Part shown: in pieces, positions 33,992 through 43,773 of the stretch
How positions within the stretch are numbered: the first letter of the stretch is position 1
Layout of the letters: the number at the start of each line of letters is the position of its first letter
DNA from: Streptomyces sp. BV286
GTDB taxonomy: Bacteria; Actinomycetota; Actinomycetes; Streptomycetales; Streptomycetaceae
Direction of reading: 5' to 3'
Assembly: GCF_019090165.1 (NCBI RefSeq)
Contig: NZ_JAHRIB010000181.1
Span: 62,001-126,000 of the forward strand
DNA length: 64,000 bases
Made by a program: the position numbers and the translations under genes
Notes under the pieces: generated by a model
The model's database searches: none
What the model saw: the letters and a program-made list of their open reading frames with translations, nothing else
What the model was told of the DNA's origin: nothing

Positions 33992-35119
33992 ATGCGACCG
34001 TTACCGCATCTTCCACGAGCCGTGCGCGGCGCGCTGGGCGCGCTCGTCACCGCGTTCGCGACCATCGCCGCACTCTCCACCGCCACGCTGCCCGCCCGCG
34101 CCGACACGACCGTCTGCGAACAGTTCGGCTCGACCGTCGTCCAGGGGCGCTATGTCGTCCAGAACAACCGCTGGGGCACCAACGACCCCCAGTGCGTCAC
34201 CGCCACCGACACCGGCTTCCGGGTCTCCCGGGCCGACGGTTCCGTACCCACCAACGGCGCGCCCAAGTCGTACCCCTCCCTGTTCAACGGCTGCCATTAC
34301 ACCAACTGCTCGCCGGGCACCGCTCTCCCCGCGCAGCTCTCGAGCATCTCCAGCGCGCCGAGCAGCATCTCGTACGGCTATGTCGGCGATGCCGTGTACA
34401 ACGCCTCGTACGACATCTGGCTGGACCCGGCGCCCCGCACCGACGGCGTGAACCGGACCGAGATCATGATCTGGTTCAACAAGGTGGGCCCGATCCAGCC
34501 CATCGGCACCCAGGTCGGCACGGCGACCGTGGGCGGACGCACCTGGCAGGTCTGGTCGGGCAACAACGGTGCCAACGACGTCCTGTCCTTCGTCGCCCCG
34601 TCGGCGATCGGCAGTTGGAGCTTCGACGTGATGGACTTCGTCCGGCAGGCGGTGACCCGGGGACTGGCGCAGAACAACTGGTACCTGACGAGCGTTCAGG
34701 CCGGCTTCGAGCCCTGGCAGAACGGCACGGGCCTGACCGTGAACTCGTTCTCCTCGACCGTCAACACAGGGGGCGGCGGGCCCGGCGGCCCGGGCGGCGG
34801 CGCGGCCTGCGAGGTGGCGTACACCACGAACGTGTGGCAGGGCGGCTTCACCGCGAACGTCACCGCCACCAACACCGGTTCGGCGCCCCTCGACGGCTGG
34901 CGACTCGCCTTCACCCTGCCCTCCGGCCAGAGCATCACCAGCGCCTGGAACGCCTCCGTGTCGCCGTCCTCGGGACCGGTCACGGCGAGCGGCCTCGCGC
35001 ACAACGCGAGCATCTCCCCCGGCGGCAGCCAGACGTTCGGGTTCCAGGGCACCTACAGCGGCGCCTTCGCCGCTCCGGGCGGGTTCAGCCTCAACGGGAC
35101 TGCCTGCACGCGGGCGTGA
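33992..35119 (+). CDS. Secreted endoglucanase, GH12 plus CBM2
   Basis: A 375-residue secreted cellulase. Signal peptide (residues 1-38, ending LPARA). The GH12 catalytic domain at about 40-255 shows the family pattern: VQNNRWGTNDPQC, SYDIWLDPAPRTDGVNRTEIMIWFNKVGPIQPIG, containing the nucleophile Glu (TEIMIW), and the acid/base Glu in SVQAGFEPWQNG. A Gly/Pro linker (about 257-270) leads to a CBM2 cellulose-binding module (CEVAYTTNVWQGGFTANVTATN, ending NGTACTRA). It hydrolyses beta-1,4-glucan outside the cell and is probably repressed by CebR at the site just upstream. Confidence 0.96.
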   Translation: MRPLPHLPRAVRGALGALVTAFATIAALSTATLPARADTTVCEQFGSTVVQGRYVVQNNRWGTNDPQCVTATDTGFRVSRADGSVPTNGAPKSYPSLFNGCHYTNCSPGTALPAQLSSISSAPSSISYGYVGDAVYNASYDIWLDPAPRTDGVNRTEIMIWFNKVGPIQPIGTQVGTATVGGRTWQVWSGNNGANDVLSFVAPSAIGSWSFDVMDFVRQAVTRGLAQNNWYLTSVQAGFEPWQNGTGLTVNSFSSTVNTGGGGPGGPGGGAACEVAYTTNVWQGGFTANVTATNTGSAPLDGWRLAFTLPSGQSITSAWNASVSPSSGPVTASGLAHNASISPGGSQTFGFQGTYSGAFAAPGGFSLNGTACTRA

Positions 35120-35200
35120 CCCCGAGGTCGCCCACAAGATGATCCACGGCTAGTGAGCCTGGATCCCAGGGCGCAGTTTCCCGCATCACAGAAGCGGACC

Positions 35201-35875
35201 TCAACGGCCCGCGGACCGGGGCGACTCACGGCCGGGCCCGGTTCGCGCGGCCGTGGGGGCAGTTCCGCGGGGAACCGGTCCCTCGCCCGCGTAGGTGTCG
35301 CCGTGTGGTGCGGACGGCACCTCGTCCTCGGCGAGCGTCAGGCTGGGCCAGGGCCTGGCGAGGGTCGCGTCGTCCAGGGTGATGCCGAGGTGGTCGAGGA
35401 TGAGGGCCATCACGGGCGCCATCCCGGCGTCCTCGCCCTCGTGCGCGGCGAGTGCCGCCTCGACCCGATCCCACCAGGCTGTGGTCGGCTCGGGCCGGGT
35501 GTACTCCATGCCGGGCTCAAAATTCTCGACGCACTCGCCGTCACGCCAGTACTGAAAGACGTTCATACCGTCGGTGGTCGCCATGCTGTACGTCTCGGTA
35601 CCCCGGGACAGCTTCGCGAGCGGGCCGTCCAAAGCACCGATGCCGCCATCCTCCTCGACGCAGAACGTCCACTCACCGAGTGAGCCGGCCCGCAGGAGCG
35701 AGGCCTCCTCGTCGCCCGGGGCAAGATCCAAGGCAGCATCCCAGTCGAGCAGGCGCGCCTGGTCCGGGTCGGCCCCGTACCGGGTGAAAACCTCCTCAGA
35801 GCTCACGCCCCGGGTGAAGGTGACACACACCCAGGCCACGGCCCAGCGGAGCGAATCAACCGCGTCTGCCGTCAT
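35201..35875 (-). CDS. DUF6461-like hypothetical protein
   Basis: A 224-residue acidic cytosolic protein starting MTADAVDSLRWAVAWVCVTFTRGVSSEEVFTRYGAD, with WTFCVEEDGG and STETYSMATTDGMNVFQYWRDG-type segments as in the DUF6461 family, common in Streptomyces and of unknown function. The ATG at 35875 has GGAGG nearby; the longer upstream frame is a shadow of the opposite gene. The last 25 residues (GEGPVPRGTAPTAARTG and following) are disordered. Confidence 0.75.
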   Translation of the reverse strand: MTADAVDSLRWAVAWVCVTFTRGVSSEEVFTRYGADPDQARLLDWDAALDLAPGDEEASLLRAGSLGEWTFCVEEDGGIGALDGPLAKLSRGTETYSMATTDGMNVFQYWRDGECVENFEPGMEYTRPEPTTAWWDRVEAALAAHEGEDAGMAPVMALILDHLGITLDDATLARPWPSLTLAEDEVPSAPHGDTYAGEGPVPRGTAPTAARTGPGRESPRSAGR

Positions 35876-36241
35876 CTCTTGCCTCCGTCGTTCACTTGGG
35901 GTGCCGCTCGCCGGCCACCGGCCCGGCAGCCTTCCGGCCATGCGGATGCCACGACCCCACCGACGAGGAGCCCGGCTCATGCTGCCTGACGCAGGCGATG
36001 CCCTCGGTCCCGGGGCCTCGCCAGGCGCCGGGCCGACGTCCTCTTCGCGATGCTCTGCGACGGCACCCCTACTGGCCTTCGACCTTGACCAAACACATCG
36101 GGGCACCCCCGGGACCCGGGCTGTGCCGCGTCCGGCTGCGGGCCCGGCCGTAATTCGCTTGCCCTGGCTACGGGTTGACGCTGCACTGTGGCCAGACACC
36201 ATGAGTCGTGGTGCCGGTATTCCGAGGAGGCAGCGGCAACA
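35876..36241. other. Intergenic region without a recognised gene
   Basis: This 366-bp stretch lies between the divergent DUF6461-like and acetyltransferase genes. Open frames here lack codon bias and ribosome binding sites. I see no repeat, hairpin or remnant that I can name. Confidence 0.4.
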
Positions 36242-37471
36242 ATGGAGATCCGTCCCACGACCGACAAGGATCTCGACGTCTTCGTCGACACAGTCCATGC
36301 CGCGTTCGGGCTCTTCCCGGAACCCCCGGTCGAGGGCGGCGGGCTCTGGTGGTCGGCGCTCGAAATGGACCGCTGTCTGCTCACCCTGACGCCGGACGGG
36401 CGGCCTGTCGGCACCGCCGCCGCGCACTCCTTCGAGCTCACCCTGCCCGGTGAGACCCTCGTCCCGGTCTCCGGGGTGACCGCCGTCGGCGTCCTGCCCT
36501 CGCACCGGCGCCAGGGCGTGCTCAGCGCGATGATGCGGCATCAGCTCGCTGAGTTGCGGGCCGGCGGGGAGTTCCTTTCCGTGCTGCTGGCCTCCGAGGC
36601 CTCGATCTACGGCAGGTTCGGCTACGGACCGGCGACCTACACGGCGCAGCTGACGGTGGAGCGCCCCAAGGCTGATCTCGCCGTTTCCCGGGCACGCGGA
36701 GTGGCCGACGCACCAGCGGCCGGCTCGGACAACGGCTCGGTCGAGGTGCTGCGTCGGGCCGAGTGCGGCGCGATTCTGGAAGAGGTCTACGACCGGTACC
36801 GCCGCGCCCAGCCCGGCGCGCTGTCCCGCCCGCACCGCTGGTGGGCCTTGCGCGCGGGGCAGCCGCCTATCTCGCCGACGCCGCGCTACGTCGCCGTCCA
36901 CCGGGACGCCGACGGCGTCCCGGACGGGTACGCCAGCTACTCGGTCAAGTCCGGCACCCTGACTGTCGACGAGACCATCACCACCGACGACGCCGTCTTC
37001 ACGGCCCTGGCCCGGTTCGTACTCGGACACGACCTGGTCTCAAAGGTCGTGTTCAAGCACGTCCCACCCCAGCACCCGCTGCGCTGGCAGTTCGCGGACT
37101 TCCGCGCCGGCGAGGTGAGCGACGACATGGACTGGCTCTGGGTGCGGCTGCTGGACGTCCCGCGTGCGCTGACCGCGCGCGGCTGGGTCACGGACGGCGA
37201 GCTCGTCCTCGATATCGACGACCCGTTCTTCGGCGAACACGGCCGCTACCTGCTGACCGTCCGGGACGGCAAGGCCGACTGCGTCCCCACGGACCGGAAG
37301 CCCGACCTGTCCCTGGACGTGCGCGACCTGGGCTCCGTCTACCTCGGCGGCACCGCCCCGAGCACGCTCATACGTGCCGGACACATCCAAGCCCACCGCC
37401 CAGACGCGGCCGCCCTCGCTGACTCCCTCTTCCGCGCCGACCGTCCCCCGCACTGCCTGCACTGGTTCTGA
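36242..37471 (+). CDS. Eis-like GNAT N-acetyltransferase with sterol-carrier-like C-terminus
   Basis: A 409-residue, three-part enzyme of the Eis family. The first GNAT domain has PVSGVTAVGVLPSHRRQGVLSAMMRHQLAEL, with the acetyl-CoA loop RRQGV, then LLASEASIYGRFGYGPAT. The second, degenerate GNAT domain contains ALSRPHRWWALR and YASYSVKSGTLTVDE. An SCP2-like C-terminal domain includes LSLDVRDLGSVYLGGTAPSTLIRAG and ends in CLHWF, whose terminal carboxylate is catalytic in Eis. Such enzymes acetylate amines, including aminoglycosides or lysines. GGAGG precedes the ATG. Confidence 0.9.
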   Translation: MEIRPTTDKDLDVFVDTVHAAFGLFPEPPVEGGGLWWSALEMDRCLLTLTPDGRPVGTAAAHSFELTLPGETLVPVSGVTAVGVLPSHRRQGVLSAMMRHQLAELRAGGEFLSVLLASEASIYGRFGYGPATYTAQLTVERPKADLAVSRARGVADAPAAGSDNGSVEVLRRAECGAILEEVYDRYRRAQPGALSRPHRWWALRAGQPPISPTPRYVAVHRDADGVPDGYASYSVKSGTLTVDETITTDDAVFTALARFVLGHDLVSKVVFKHVPPQHPLRWQFADFRAGEVSDDMDWLWVRLLDVPRALTARGWVTDGELVLDIDDPFFGEHGRYLLTVRDGKADCVPTDRKPDLSLDVRDLGSVYLGGTAPSTLIRAGHIQAHRPDAAALADSLFRADRPPHCLHWF

Positions 37472-37889
37472 CCGCGTGCTCGCCGACCCTGCACCAGTCT
37501 CGTCAGCCCATAGTCACCCGTCGGGGCGGATGCCACCGACGGGCGAAGTGGCGAGTGGGCCGAGCCAGAGGCGGGGCAAGGGCGGCCGGGCTGGAGCGGG
37601 CACACCGTCACGAACGGGCGGACAACCTCGCCTCCCCGCGGCGGCTCGGCGAGTAACTGACCCACCACCGCCGCCTCGTCCACGGGCGGGCGGCCCGGAA
37701 ATGCATCGCCTACTGGGCACGCTGCCACGCCATGCCGGTGAACCCATGTGGTCACAGCACCAGCAGCAGTCATGCACCCCGACACCGAGGGAGCCTCAGC
37801 CCGGTCAGTTCACCCCCTGCCCTACGGCGGCTTGCCACCACCTCTGCCCTGCGAAGGCCCCACGGCGCCGGTAGAGCTACCTGTTCGGG
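37472..37889. other. Intergenic region without a recognised gene
   Basis: This 418-bp stretch lies between the Eis-like gene and a small unknown gene. Several open frames cross it, but none has both a start site and consistent codon bias. A short plus-strand stretch near 37640-37760 (RLVHGRAARKCIAYWARCH) may be an unrecognisable remnant. Confidence 0.35.
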
Positions 37890-38372
37890 GTGGAGAGCGT
37901 GGACAGAGATCGAACCGCCTTCGGTCTGGGACGGGGTTCCACGGGGTTTGGGCACTTCAGCGACCCGCCATTGCCGGACGTCGACCCCAGGACGTGCCGC
38001 ACTGCTTGGCACGCCGCAGCACGGGCCGGCCACGGACGAGTCGGGGACTTCACCGAGCAGAAGTATCCGCGGAGCTTCCACACCGCCACGATCGACGACC
38101 GGGCCGGCACACAAGTCGCGCTGTTCCACGCCCACTTCCCGTTGGTCGCCTTCGTAGCCGAGCAACGCCACTGGCACACCACCGAGTTCCAGGATCCCCC
38201 GGCCTGGGCCACCACCCTCGATGACTTCGGCTTCACCATCCTGAGCGCGCTGCTGCTCCAGGCGCCGCTCACGGAGGCGGACACCTCTGCTCTGTCCGCC
38301 GGGGAGTGGCAGCAGATCAAGTACTGGCAGCCAGAGACCGTCGGCGCGGTTCTCTTCAATGAATGGGACTGA
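37890..38372 (+). CDS. Conserved hypothetical protein
   Basis: A 160-residue soluble protein of unknown function. Coding bias is best in the C-terminal two thirds: VALFHAHFPLVAFVAEQRHW, FQDPPAWATTLDDFGFTILSALLLQAPLTEADTSAL, ending EWQQIKYWQPETVGAVLFNEWD. Similar proteins occur in other Streptomyces without assigned function. The GTG/ATG start region is uncertain, as the first 50 residues are weakly biased. Confidence 0.6.
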   Translation: MESVDRDRTAFGLGRGSTGFGHFSDPPLPDVDPRTCRTAWHAAARAGHGRVGDFTEQKYPRSFHTATIDDRAGTQVALFHAHFPLVAFVAEQRHWHTTEFQDPPAWATTLDDFGFTILSALLLQAPLTEADTSALSAGEWQQIKYWQPETVGAVLFNEWD

Positions 38373-38384
38373 TCGACGATCGGG

Positions 38385-38550
38385 AGCGGTTCGCGCGCGG
38401 GCTTCGTTGATCAGAACGGTCGGCGAGGTCGTGGGAGGCCAACAGCAGGGCGCCGCCGGGTGCGACGGTGTCCAGCAGGTCACGCAGCGCGGGGTAGGGG
38501 CGCCGACGCGCTCCGGCCGACCCGCCGCGGCCAGGAAGTGGGCTTCGCCG
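38385..38550 (-). pseudogene. Remnant of a SAM-methyltransferase C-terminus
   Basis: The minus strand reads RRPYPALRDLLDTVAPGGAL, then LLLASHDLADRSD, the late Rossmann strands of a class I methyltransferase. The upstream piece EFGEAHFLAAAG is in another frame. The motif-I region is absent. This is a frameshifted, truncated leftover between two small genes. Confidence 0.4.
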
Positions 38551-38553
38551 AAC

Positions 38554-38790
38554 TCACTGCCGAGCTGTACTCGTACCCACGATCTCGATGGCGACCTGCA
38601 GCGGTGTCTCCGCGCGACCCAGCAGTTCCCGAGTGATCACGATCGCATGGATGACGGCCACACCGCGCTCGGCCAGGAAGGCCTGGACGGCCTCCATGCC
38701 GTCGCTCTCGAGGATGGGTCGTGACTGCTCGACCAGCGCGGCCCAGCGTGCGGCCTCCTCAGGGCGTAGTCCGTGGACGTAGTCGAACAT
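38554..38790 (-). CDS. Small hypothetical protein
   Basis: A 78-residue, mostly helical protein (MFDYVHGLRPEEAARWAALVEQ, SDGMEAVQAFLAERGVAVIHAIVITRELL) with good codon bias and GGAAGAGG just before the ATG. It has no motif that I recognise and no membrane segment. It starts 131 bp from the divergent coiled-coil gene. Confidence 0.6.
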   Translation of the reverse strand: MFDYVHGLRPEEAARWAALVEQSRPILESDGMEAVQAFLAERGVAVIHAIVITRELLGRAETPLQVAIEIVGTSTARQ

Positions 38791-38920
38791 GTCCTCTTCC
38801 TTCCGTGCTGAGCCGGTGGACGACTCACGTGTAGTGACGCCACGATGCCCACAAGGCATCCAGAGCCCTTGCTCCGCCGTCTCACCGACAGGATGCCCGA
38901 CGAGACGCCATGATGGCCCG

Positions 38921-39592
38921 ATGGAAGACGGGAACGCGTTGGCGACCCTCGCGGGAGCCCTCGTCGGCGTCCTGGCCACAGGGCTCGTAGGGTGGTTCGG
39001 CCCTCTGCGGCTCCAGAGGCGGCAGGCCGAGGCGAATGCCGGACTGCAGGAACAACTGCGCCTGCACGAACTGGGGCTGGAGGAGATGCGGACACGCAAC
39101 GCTCTCGAGCTGCAACGCCTGCAGTACGAACACGAGCGGGAGTTGGGCGCGGTGCAGAGCGCACAGGCCCGGGTCGACCGCATCGTGTGCTTCCGTCTGG
39201 TGGGCAGCGCGTGGATGCAGGCGATCGTGGCCACGCTGAGCCGCCTGGAGGCAGGAGAGCAGGTGGAACTGGCAGCTTTCGACGAGGAGTTCGCAAGGCT
39301 GCGGCGGGAGACGGACGAGGCGGCAGCGCGACTGATGCTGGACGGGGTGTGGGTGTCGTCGGCCGATGACGAACAGGGGATGACGGCCCCGCTGTTCGCG
39401 GCGATGGCCCGCGCGACGGAGCTTCTGCGTCGCCATGTAGTGGGCGATGCGGCCCGCCCCGGCGTCGCGGCGGGTCCGGTTCCGGCGGAGGTGCGGGAGG
39501 CGGTGCGCGCGGCCGAAGCCGCACGGGAGCGTTTTCGGACGACACTGTTCGAATTGCTGGCGGTTGAGGGGGCAGGGGTGCGCCGCCTGTGA
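38921..39592 (+). CDS. Membrane-anchored coiled-coil protein
   Basis: A 223-residue protein. One N-terminal transmembrane helix (ALATLAGALVGVLATGLVGWFG, residues 5-26) is followed by a long coiled coil (RQAEANAGLQEQLRLHELGLEEMRTRNALELQ) and a helical domain. The topology suggests a cytoplasmic helical part tethered to the membrane. Such small proteins recur in Streptomyces with no known role. The ATG at 38921 was preferred over 38789 because it begins the hydrophobic helix. It converges tightly on the kinase gene. Confidence 0.7.
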   Translation: MEDGNALATLAGALVGVLATGLVGWFGPLRLQRRQAEANAGLQEQLRLHELGLEEMRTRNALELQRLQYEHERELGAVQSAQARVDRIVCFRLVGSAWMQAIVATLSRLEAGEQVELAAFDEEFARLRRETDEAAARLMLDGVWVSSADDEQGMTAPLFAAMARATELLRRHVVGDAARPGVAAGPVPAEVREAVRAAEAARERFRTTLFELLAVEGAGVRRL

Positions 39593-39615
39593 GGGAGCGC
39601 ACGGTCTGCCCGGGA

Positions 39616-42600
39616 TCAGGGACAGATGTTCCGGTAGGGAAGGTTCGGGATGTGGGTCTGCCACTCCTGCCTGCTCAACGTGCGGCTCGCTTCCGTGCAT
39701 ACGGCTTTGACGATCGCCTGCGGCGCCAAGGCGTAGCTCTCCAGCAGCGGGGTCTTCCCGTCGTCGTCGCTTCCGCCGTCGGAGGTGGTCAGTAGTTGTC
39801 CCGTGCGGGCGCTGAAGGCAAGGCGGGACGGCTGGTCCCTCAGGAGGAGCGGATCGCCCATCTTGCGGAGGGTGCTCGTGTCCCACAGCTCCACCGGGTC
39901 GCCATTCTGGGGAGCTGTGACCAGCGTGCGACCGTCCGCCGACAAGGCCATCTCTACTGGCGGTTCACCGAACAGCAATCCATGGCTCACCCAGTTCGAT
40001 GCGACGATGCCAATGGACCGGCGCCGGGCAAGGTCCCACAGACGTACCCGTTCGTCCCCCTCGTCGGCTGCCAGTATGTGTCCGTTGCCACTGACGGCCA
40101 CCCGCCTGGTGGATGAGCCGTGAAAGGGTCTACGGATGATGTCGGTTCGTGTGTCGACGATCTCGCCTTCGTCGGTAATGACCGTGGCGCTGTCCGGTGC
40201 AAAGGCGATGGGCAGGCCCGTGACCTTCGGGACCGAGCGGGTCACGCGACCGTTGGACACGGCCCACAGCCGCAGGGAGTTGGGCCCATGGGTCGCGAGG
40301 TGTCTGCCGTCGGCGGAGAGGACGACGCCCACCGGTGACTCGTAGTAGTAGGAACTGTTGCTCTCCCCGATACCTGGATGCAAAACGGCACGGACTCGAT
40401 GCCGTTCTGTGTCCCAGACAGTAACCGCGCCCTTGCCGGTCACTGCCAGGGTGCGGCCGTCGCGGCTCAGCGAGATCCCCGACACTTTGGCGCCCTTGGC
40501 CGCGGTAAATGGTTTTCCGACCACCCGGCCACCCACGGTGTCGTGCAGTTCCACGAAGGACCGGGATGTTCCGCGTCCGGACTGCCGGCTCACCGCCAGA
40601 CGGCTTCCGTCCCCGCTGAACGTCGCGTTGCGCGACGGTCCAATGCCGTACTGCGTGGCATGCGACTGCCATCCGATGGTGCGGACCGCTGAATGCTCGC
40701 GGTGGGCAAGCGTAGTCGCGACGTAGTGCAGGACGCGCGAGTTCCGTCCGAAGCTGATGCTCGGGGGCGTGTCCACCACGGGCAGTTCATAGCGCCCCAC
40801 GGTGCCCTCTCCGGCGATGTCCTTGATCCAGATCGTTTCACGTTCGGCGATGGCCAGAAATTGACTGTCCGGGCTGAAAGCGAACTTGATGTCCCGAGCG
40901 CCCCTGACATCGTGCGCGGTGTATGGGAAAGCAGCGTCCTTCGCTGCACCGGTACGCGCGTTCCACAGGCCGAGGGCCCAGTCTCTGCTGCTGTCCACGG
41001 TGTCGGCGACTCCCCCGGCCACGCCCAGCAAGCGACTGTCCGGACTGAACTTCAACAAATCCACGCCATCGGTATGCAGCAGCGGCTGCCCGATACGTCG
41101 TCCGGATCGGGTGTCCCACAACTCCAGCGCATCATGCCGGACGACCGCGAGCCGCCGACCGTCGGGGCTGAGGGCCACAAATGACGGGCCGACGGACCGA
41201 ACTCGGACGCGGACGGTCCTGCGGTCCTTCGTGGTGTCCCAGACGTGCAGTTCGCCGCCCTCGCTCGTCGCGACGGTCCCACCGTCGCCGGACACCTCCA
41301 CGGGATCGCTCTCGGAAGTTCCATAGGCTTCTTTGCCGAATGAGCGTGACGATGGCCGCCAAAGCCTGACTCCGGCTTCGCTCGGCAGAGCGATCACGGA
41401 TCCGTCCTGGTTCATGACGGCGCGCGAGAACACGGAATCGAACCCTTTTGCCCTCAGTGAGAGCGTGCCCTTGACCCTGCCGGTGGCGAGATCACTCACG
41501 ATGATGCGGGCTCCGTCCCGCGCATGGGCAATGGTGGTCGTGTCGTCCGACAACATCGCTGTGCCCGCCGGAACGACGCGTTCGTCCCGCTCCGGCTGCG
41601 TGGCGGCTGCCAGGAGGCCCGAACGCGTCTCCTCGAGGTGCGCGATCTGCCAGGCCGCCACATTGAGCAACCTGGCGGTCAAGGGGTCCCAGCGCCGCAG
41701 GGCCTCGGCACGCGACGCGGCGCGACGGGCTGCGGACTCGATCTGTTCCCGCTGCAGACGCGTGCGGCGTTCCTCGCTCAGGGTATTGATGTTCCAGGCA
41801 ACGGTGGCGCTGACCACGGCGAGGAATGCCAGCACCAGAGCTGTGACGGTCAGCCGCCGGCGCTGGGCGCGCCGTCGACGGCCTACCCGCTGAGCCGTCG
41901 CCAGGTAGGCCTGTTCAAGAGGACTGAGCCGCATGTGAGCCGGTGCCGTCGTCGACCATTCGACGGTCCGCTCGAGCTCGGTGCCCTGCACCAGCGCATC
42001 GTCCTTGCGCCCATGGCCCTGCCAGGATCGGGCACCCTCGCCCAAGCGGCGGTGAATGCGCAGCCCTTCCCGGTCATCGGAGATCCAGGAGCGCAGTCGG
42101 GGCCAAGCCACAACCAGAGCGGAGTTGCGGACTGCTACCCCGCTCACATCGCCGTCACCGCAGGTGAGCAATCCTGCTGCGGTGAACGCGGTGAGCACAC
42201 CGCGGACCGATGCCGCGCGGCCCGGCGAGTCGGCGTCCGACAACTCCTCAAGAGCGACCGTGCGGACGGTGTCGCTCACGCCGGTGCGGTCGTCAGCAGG
42301 GACGACCATACGGAGGAACACTTCTCGCGCGGAGTCCTGTTCCGCGGTGCTCAGGCCGGCGAAGACATGCTCGGCGATGTCGCCGAGGGGCAACAGCGGG
42401 CCACTCGAGCCGACCGGTGGCCGCAACAACCGTGCCTGCCGGGTGCCCTCCGTCACGGCCACCTCCCCGTCCTGGCCGCAGGGCCCTCCCGGTCGGGACG
42501 TGAGACCGTACAGCAGCCCCATCGCGCTCGGCCGGTTCACCGGGTCCTCGTCCAAAGCGGCTCCCACCAGGGAACCCAGCGGTTCACTCAGCATCGACCG

Positions 42601-43314
42601 GTCATGCCGACCACCGCGAACGAGCGAGACGGTGTGTCCCAGGTGCTCGCCGCCGAACGGGTCACGGCCGGTCGCAGCGAACAGCACGGTGGCGCCCCAG
42701 GCGAAGACGTCCGCGCTCGGGCCGGCAGGCTTACCGTCGAACACCTCGGGAGCCGTGTAGGCGGGAGTCCCCGCGAGCCCGGCCGGCTGCGTAGCGGTGA
42801 GGTCCAACAGCCGGGCGACACCGAAGTCGATGACGACAGGCCCGCTGCACCCCAGCAGGACGTTGTCCGGTTTCAGATCCCGGTGCACCACCTGTGCGTC
42901 ATGGATCCCGCACAGCGCGACGGCAACGGCGAGCGCCAGCCGGTGCAGGTCCTCACCCCGGAACGGCCCGTGCTCGTCCACCGCTGCCCGCAGGGTCGGT
43001 CCGTCGATGAACTCGCTCACGACATGCGGGCGCGGCCCGTGTACGACGGCCTCGATGAGTCGTGCGGTGCAGGCGACAGCAACCCTTTGGGTGGCCTCCA
43101 CCTCTTTGATCAACCGCTGTGCCGCCTCGGAACCCTCCGCCTCCGTAGCGTGCAGCAACTTCAACGCGACACGGCCCCCTTCAGGGTCGTACGCCTCGTA
43201 CACCGTGCCCTGTCCCCCACTGCCGACCCGGCGACCCAGCCGATACTTCCCGACGCACAAGGGCTGCGAGGACGCAGCCTCTCCAAGGGGCACCCGGTCT
43301 CCTGCCGGTCTCAT
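39616..43314 (-). CDS. Transmembrane Ser/Thr protein kinase with WD40-like propeller
   Basis: A 1232-residue receptor-like kinase. Kinase domain at about 24-285: YRLGRRVGSGGQGTVYEAYD (glycine loop), VALKLL (Lys), VVHRDLKPDNVLL (catalytic loop), VIDFGVARL (DFG) and GTPAYTAPEVF (APE). A helical region of the STAND-linked type (AEHVFAGLSTAEQDSAREVFLRMV) leads to one transmembrane helix near 487-507. The C-terminal 700 residues are repeated beta blades (FSPDSRLLGVAG, LSPDGRRLAVV, LSADGRTLV), a WD40-like propeller, probably outside the cell. The open frame extends upstream to 43959, but coding bias stops near 43314. Confidence 0.9.
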   Translation of the reverse strand: MRPAGDRVPLGEAASSQPLCVGKYRLGRRVGSGGQGTVYEAYDPEGGRVALKLLHATEAEGSEAAQRLIKEVEATQRVAVACTARLIEAVVHGPRPHVVSEFIDGPTLRAAVDEHGPFRGEDLHRLALAVAVALCGIHDAQVVHRDLKPDNVLLGCSGPVVIDFGVARLLDLTATQPAGLAGTPAYTAPEVFDGKPAGPSADVFAWGATVLFAATGRDPFGGEHLGHTVSLVRGGRHDRSMLSEPLGSLVGAALDEDPVNRPSAMGLLYGLTSRPGGPCGQDGEVAVTEGTRQARLLRPPVGSSGPLLPLGDIAEHVFAGLSTAEQDSAREVFLRMVVPADDRTGVSDTVRTVALEELSDADSPGRAASVRGVLTAFTAAGLLTCGDGDVSGVAVRNSALVVAWPRLRSWISDDREGLRIHRRLGEGARSWQGHGRKDDALVQGTELERTVEWSTTAPAHMRLSPLEQAYLATAQRVGRRRRAQRRRLTVTALVLAFLAVVSATVAWNINTLSEERRTRLQREQIESAARRAASRAEALRRWDPLTARLLNVAAWQIAHLEETRSGLLAAATQPERDERVVPAGTAMLSDDTTTIAHARDGARIIVSDLATGRVKGTLSLRAKGFDSVFSRAVMNQDGSVIALPSEAGVRLWRPSSRSFGKEAYGTSESDPVEVSGDGGTVATSEGGELHVWDTTKDRRTVRVRVRSVGPSFVALSPDGRRLAVVRHDALELWDTRSGRRIGQPLLHTDGVDLLKFSPDSRLLGVAGGVADTVDSSRDWALGLWNARTGAAKDAAFPYTAHDVRGARDIKFAFSPDSQFLAIAERETIWIKDIAGEGTVGRYELPVVDTPPSISFGRNSRVLHYVATTLAHREHSAVRTIGWQSHATQYGIGPSRNATFSGDGSRLAVSRQSGRGTSRSFVELHDTVGGRVVGKPFTAAKGAKVSGISLSRDGRTLAVTGKGAVTVWDTERHRVRAVLHPGIGESNSSYYYESPVGVVLSADGRHLATHGPNSLRLWAVSNGRVTRSVPKVTGLPIAFAPDSATVITDEGEIVDTRTDIIRRPFHGSSTRRVAVSGNGHILAADEGDERVRLWDLARRRSIGIVASNWVSHGLLFGEPPVEMALSADGRTLVTAPQNGDPVELWDTSTLRKMGDPLLLRDQPSRLAFSARTGQLLTTSDGGSDDDGKTPLLESYALAPQAIVKAVCTEASRTLSRQEWQTHIPNLPYRNICP

Positions 43315-43773
43315 GCCACACAGCCTGGCGCCACCACAGTTCGGTCGAGGCGATTCACGGCCTCGGCTCCCTCTTCCCCACGGCCGAACCAACGAGCCAC
43401 CAGGCCGAAAGTCACATGATCTGCGGCTTCCGTTGCGATCCCCTGGTGGGACGCAACCGATGCGGACTCCTGCAGAGGCGAACCACCGGCTCCGTCTGAT
43501 GCTCGGCGAGTTCCGCGGCCAGGACTTTCGAAGTACCTCGCCCAGACTTGGCAGTCCTCGTCGCGGAAGACCACGCCTCAGGCCGGGCGCCTCCCCGTTG
43601 GGGCACCGACGCCGACAACGTGGTCCGGCGGACGAGCCGCAGGTTCCCGAGGCGGGGATAGCGGGCAGCGGTGCATGAGGTACCCGCTCGCACCTTGCGC
43701 CGAGAGGACGGCGCGACACGTTCAACGGCAAGGACCATACTGGTCGGGCCTTGATCTCCCACAGAACGGTTCC
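43315..43773. other. Divergent promoter region between kinase gene and its neighbour
   Basis: This 459-bp gap holds an 87-codon minus-strand frame (43311-43574) whose stop overlaps the kinase ATG (ATGA). Its third-position GC (about 60 percent) is much lower than in real genes here, so I treat it as leader sequence. Confidence 0.4.

Noticed and set aside
35201..37030. 609-codon minus-strand frame
   Set aside because: Only the last 224 codons (start at 35875 with its own ribosome binding site) look coding; the rest is antisense to the Eis-like gene.
43311..43574. 87-codon frame overlapping the kinase start by ATGA
   Set aside because: The overlap is tempting, but codon bias is weak (third-position GC about 60 percent) and the sequence has no family features.
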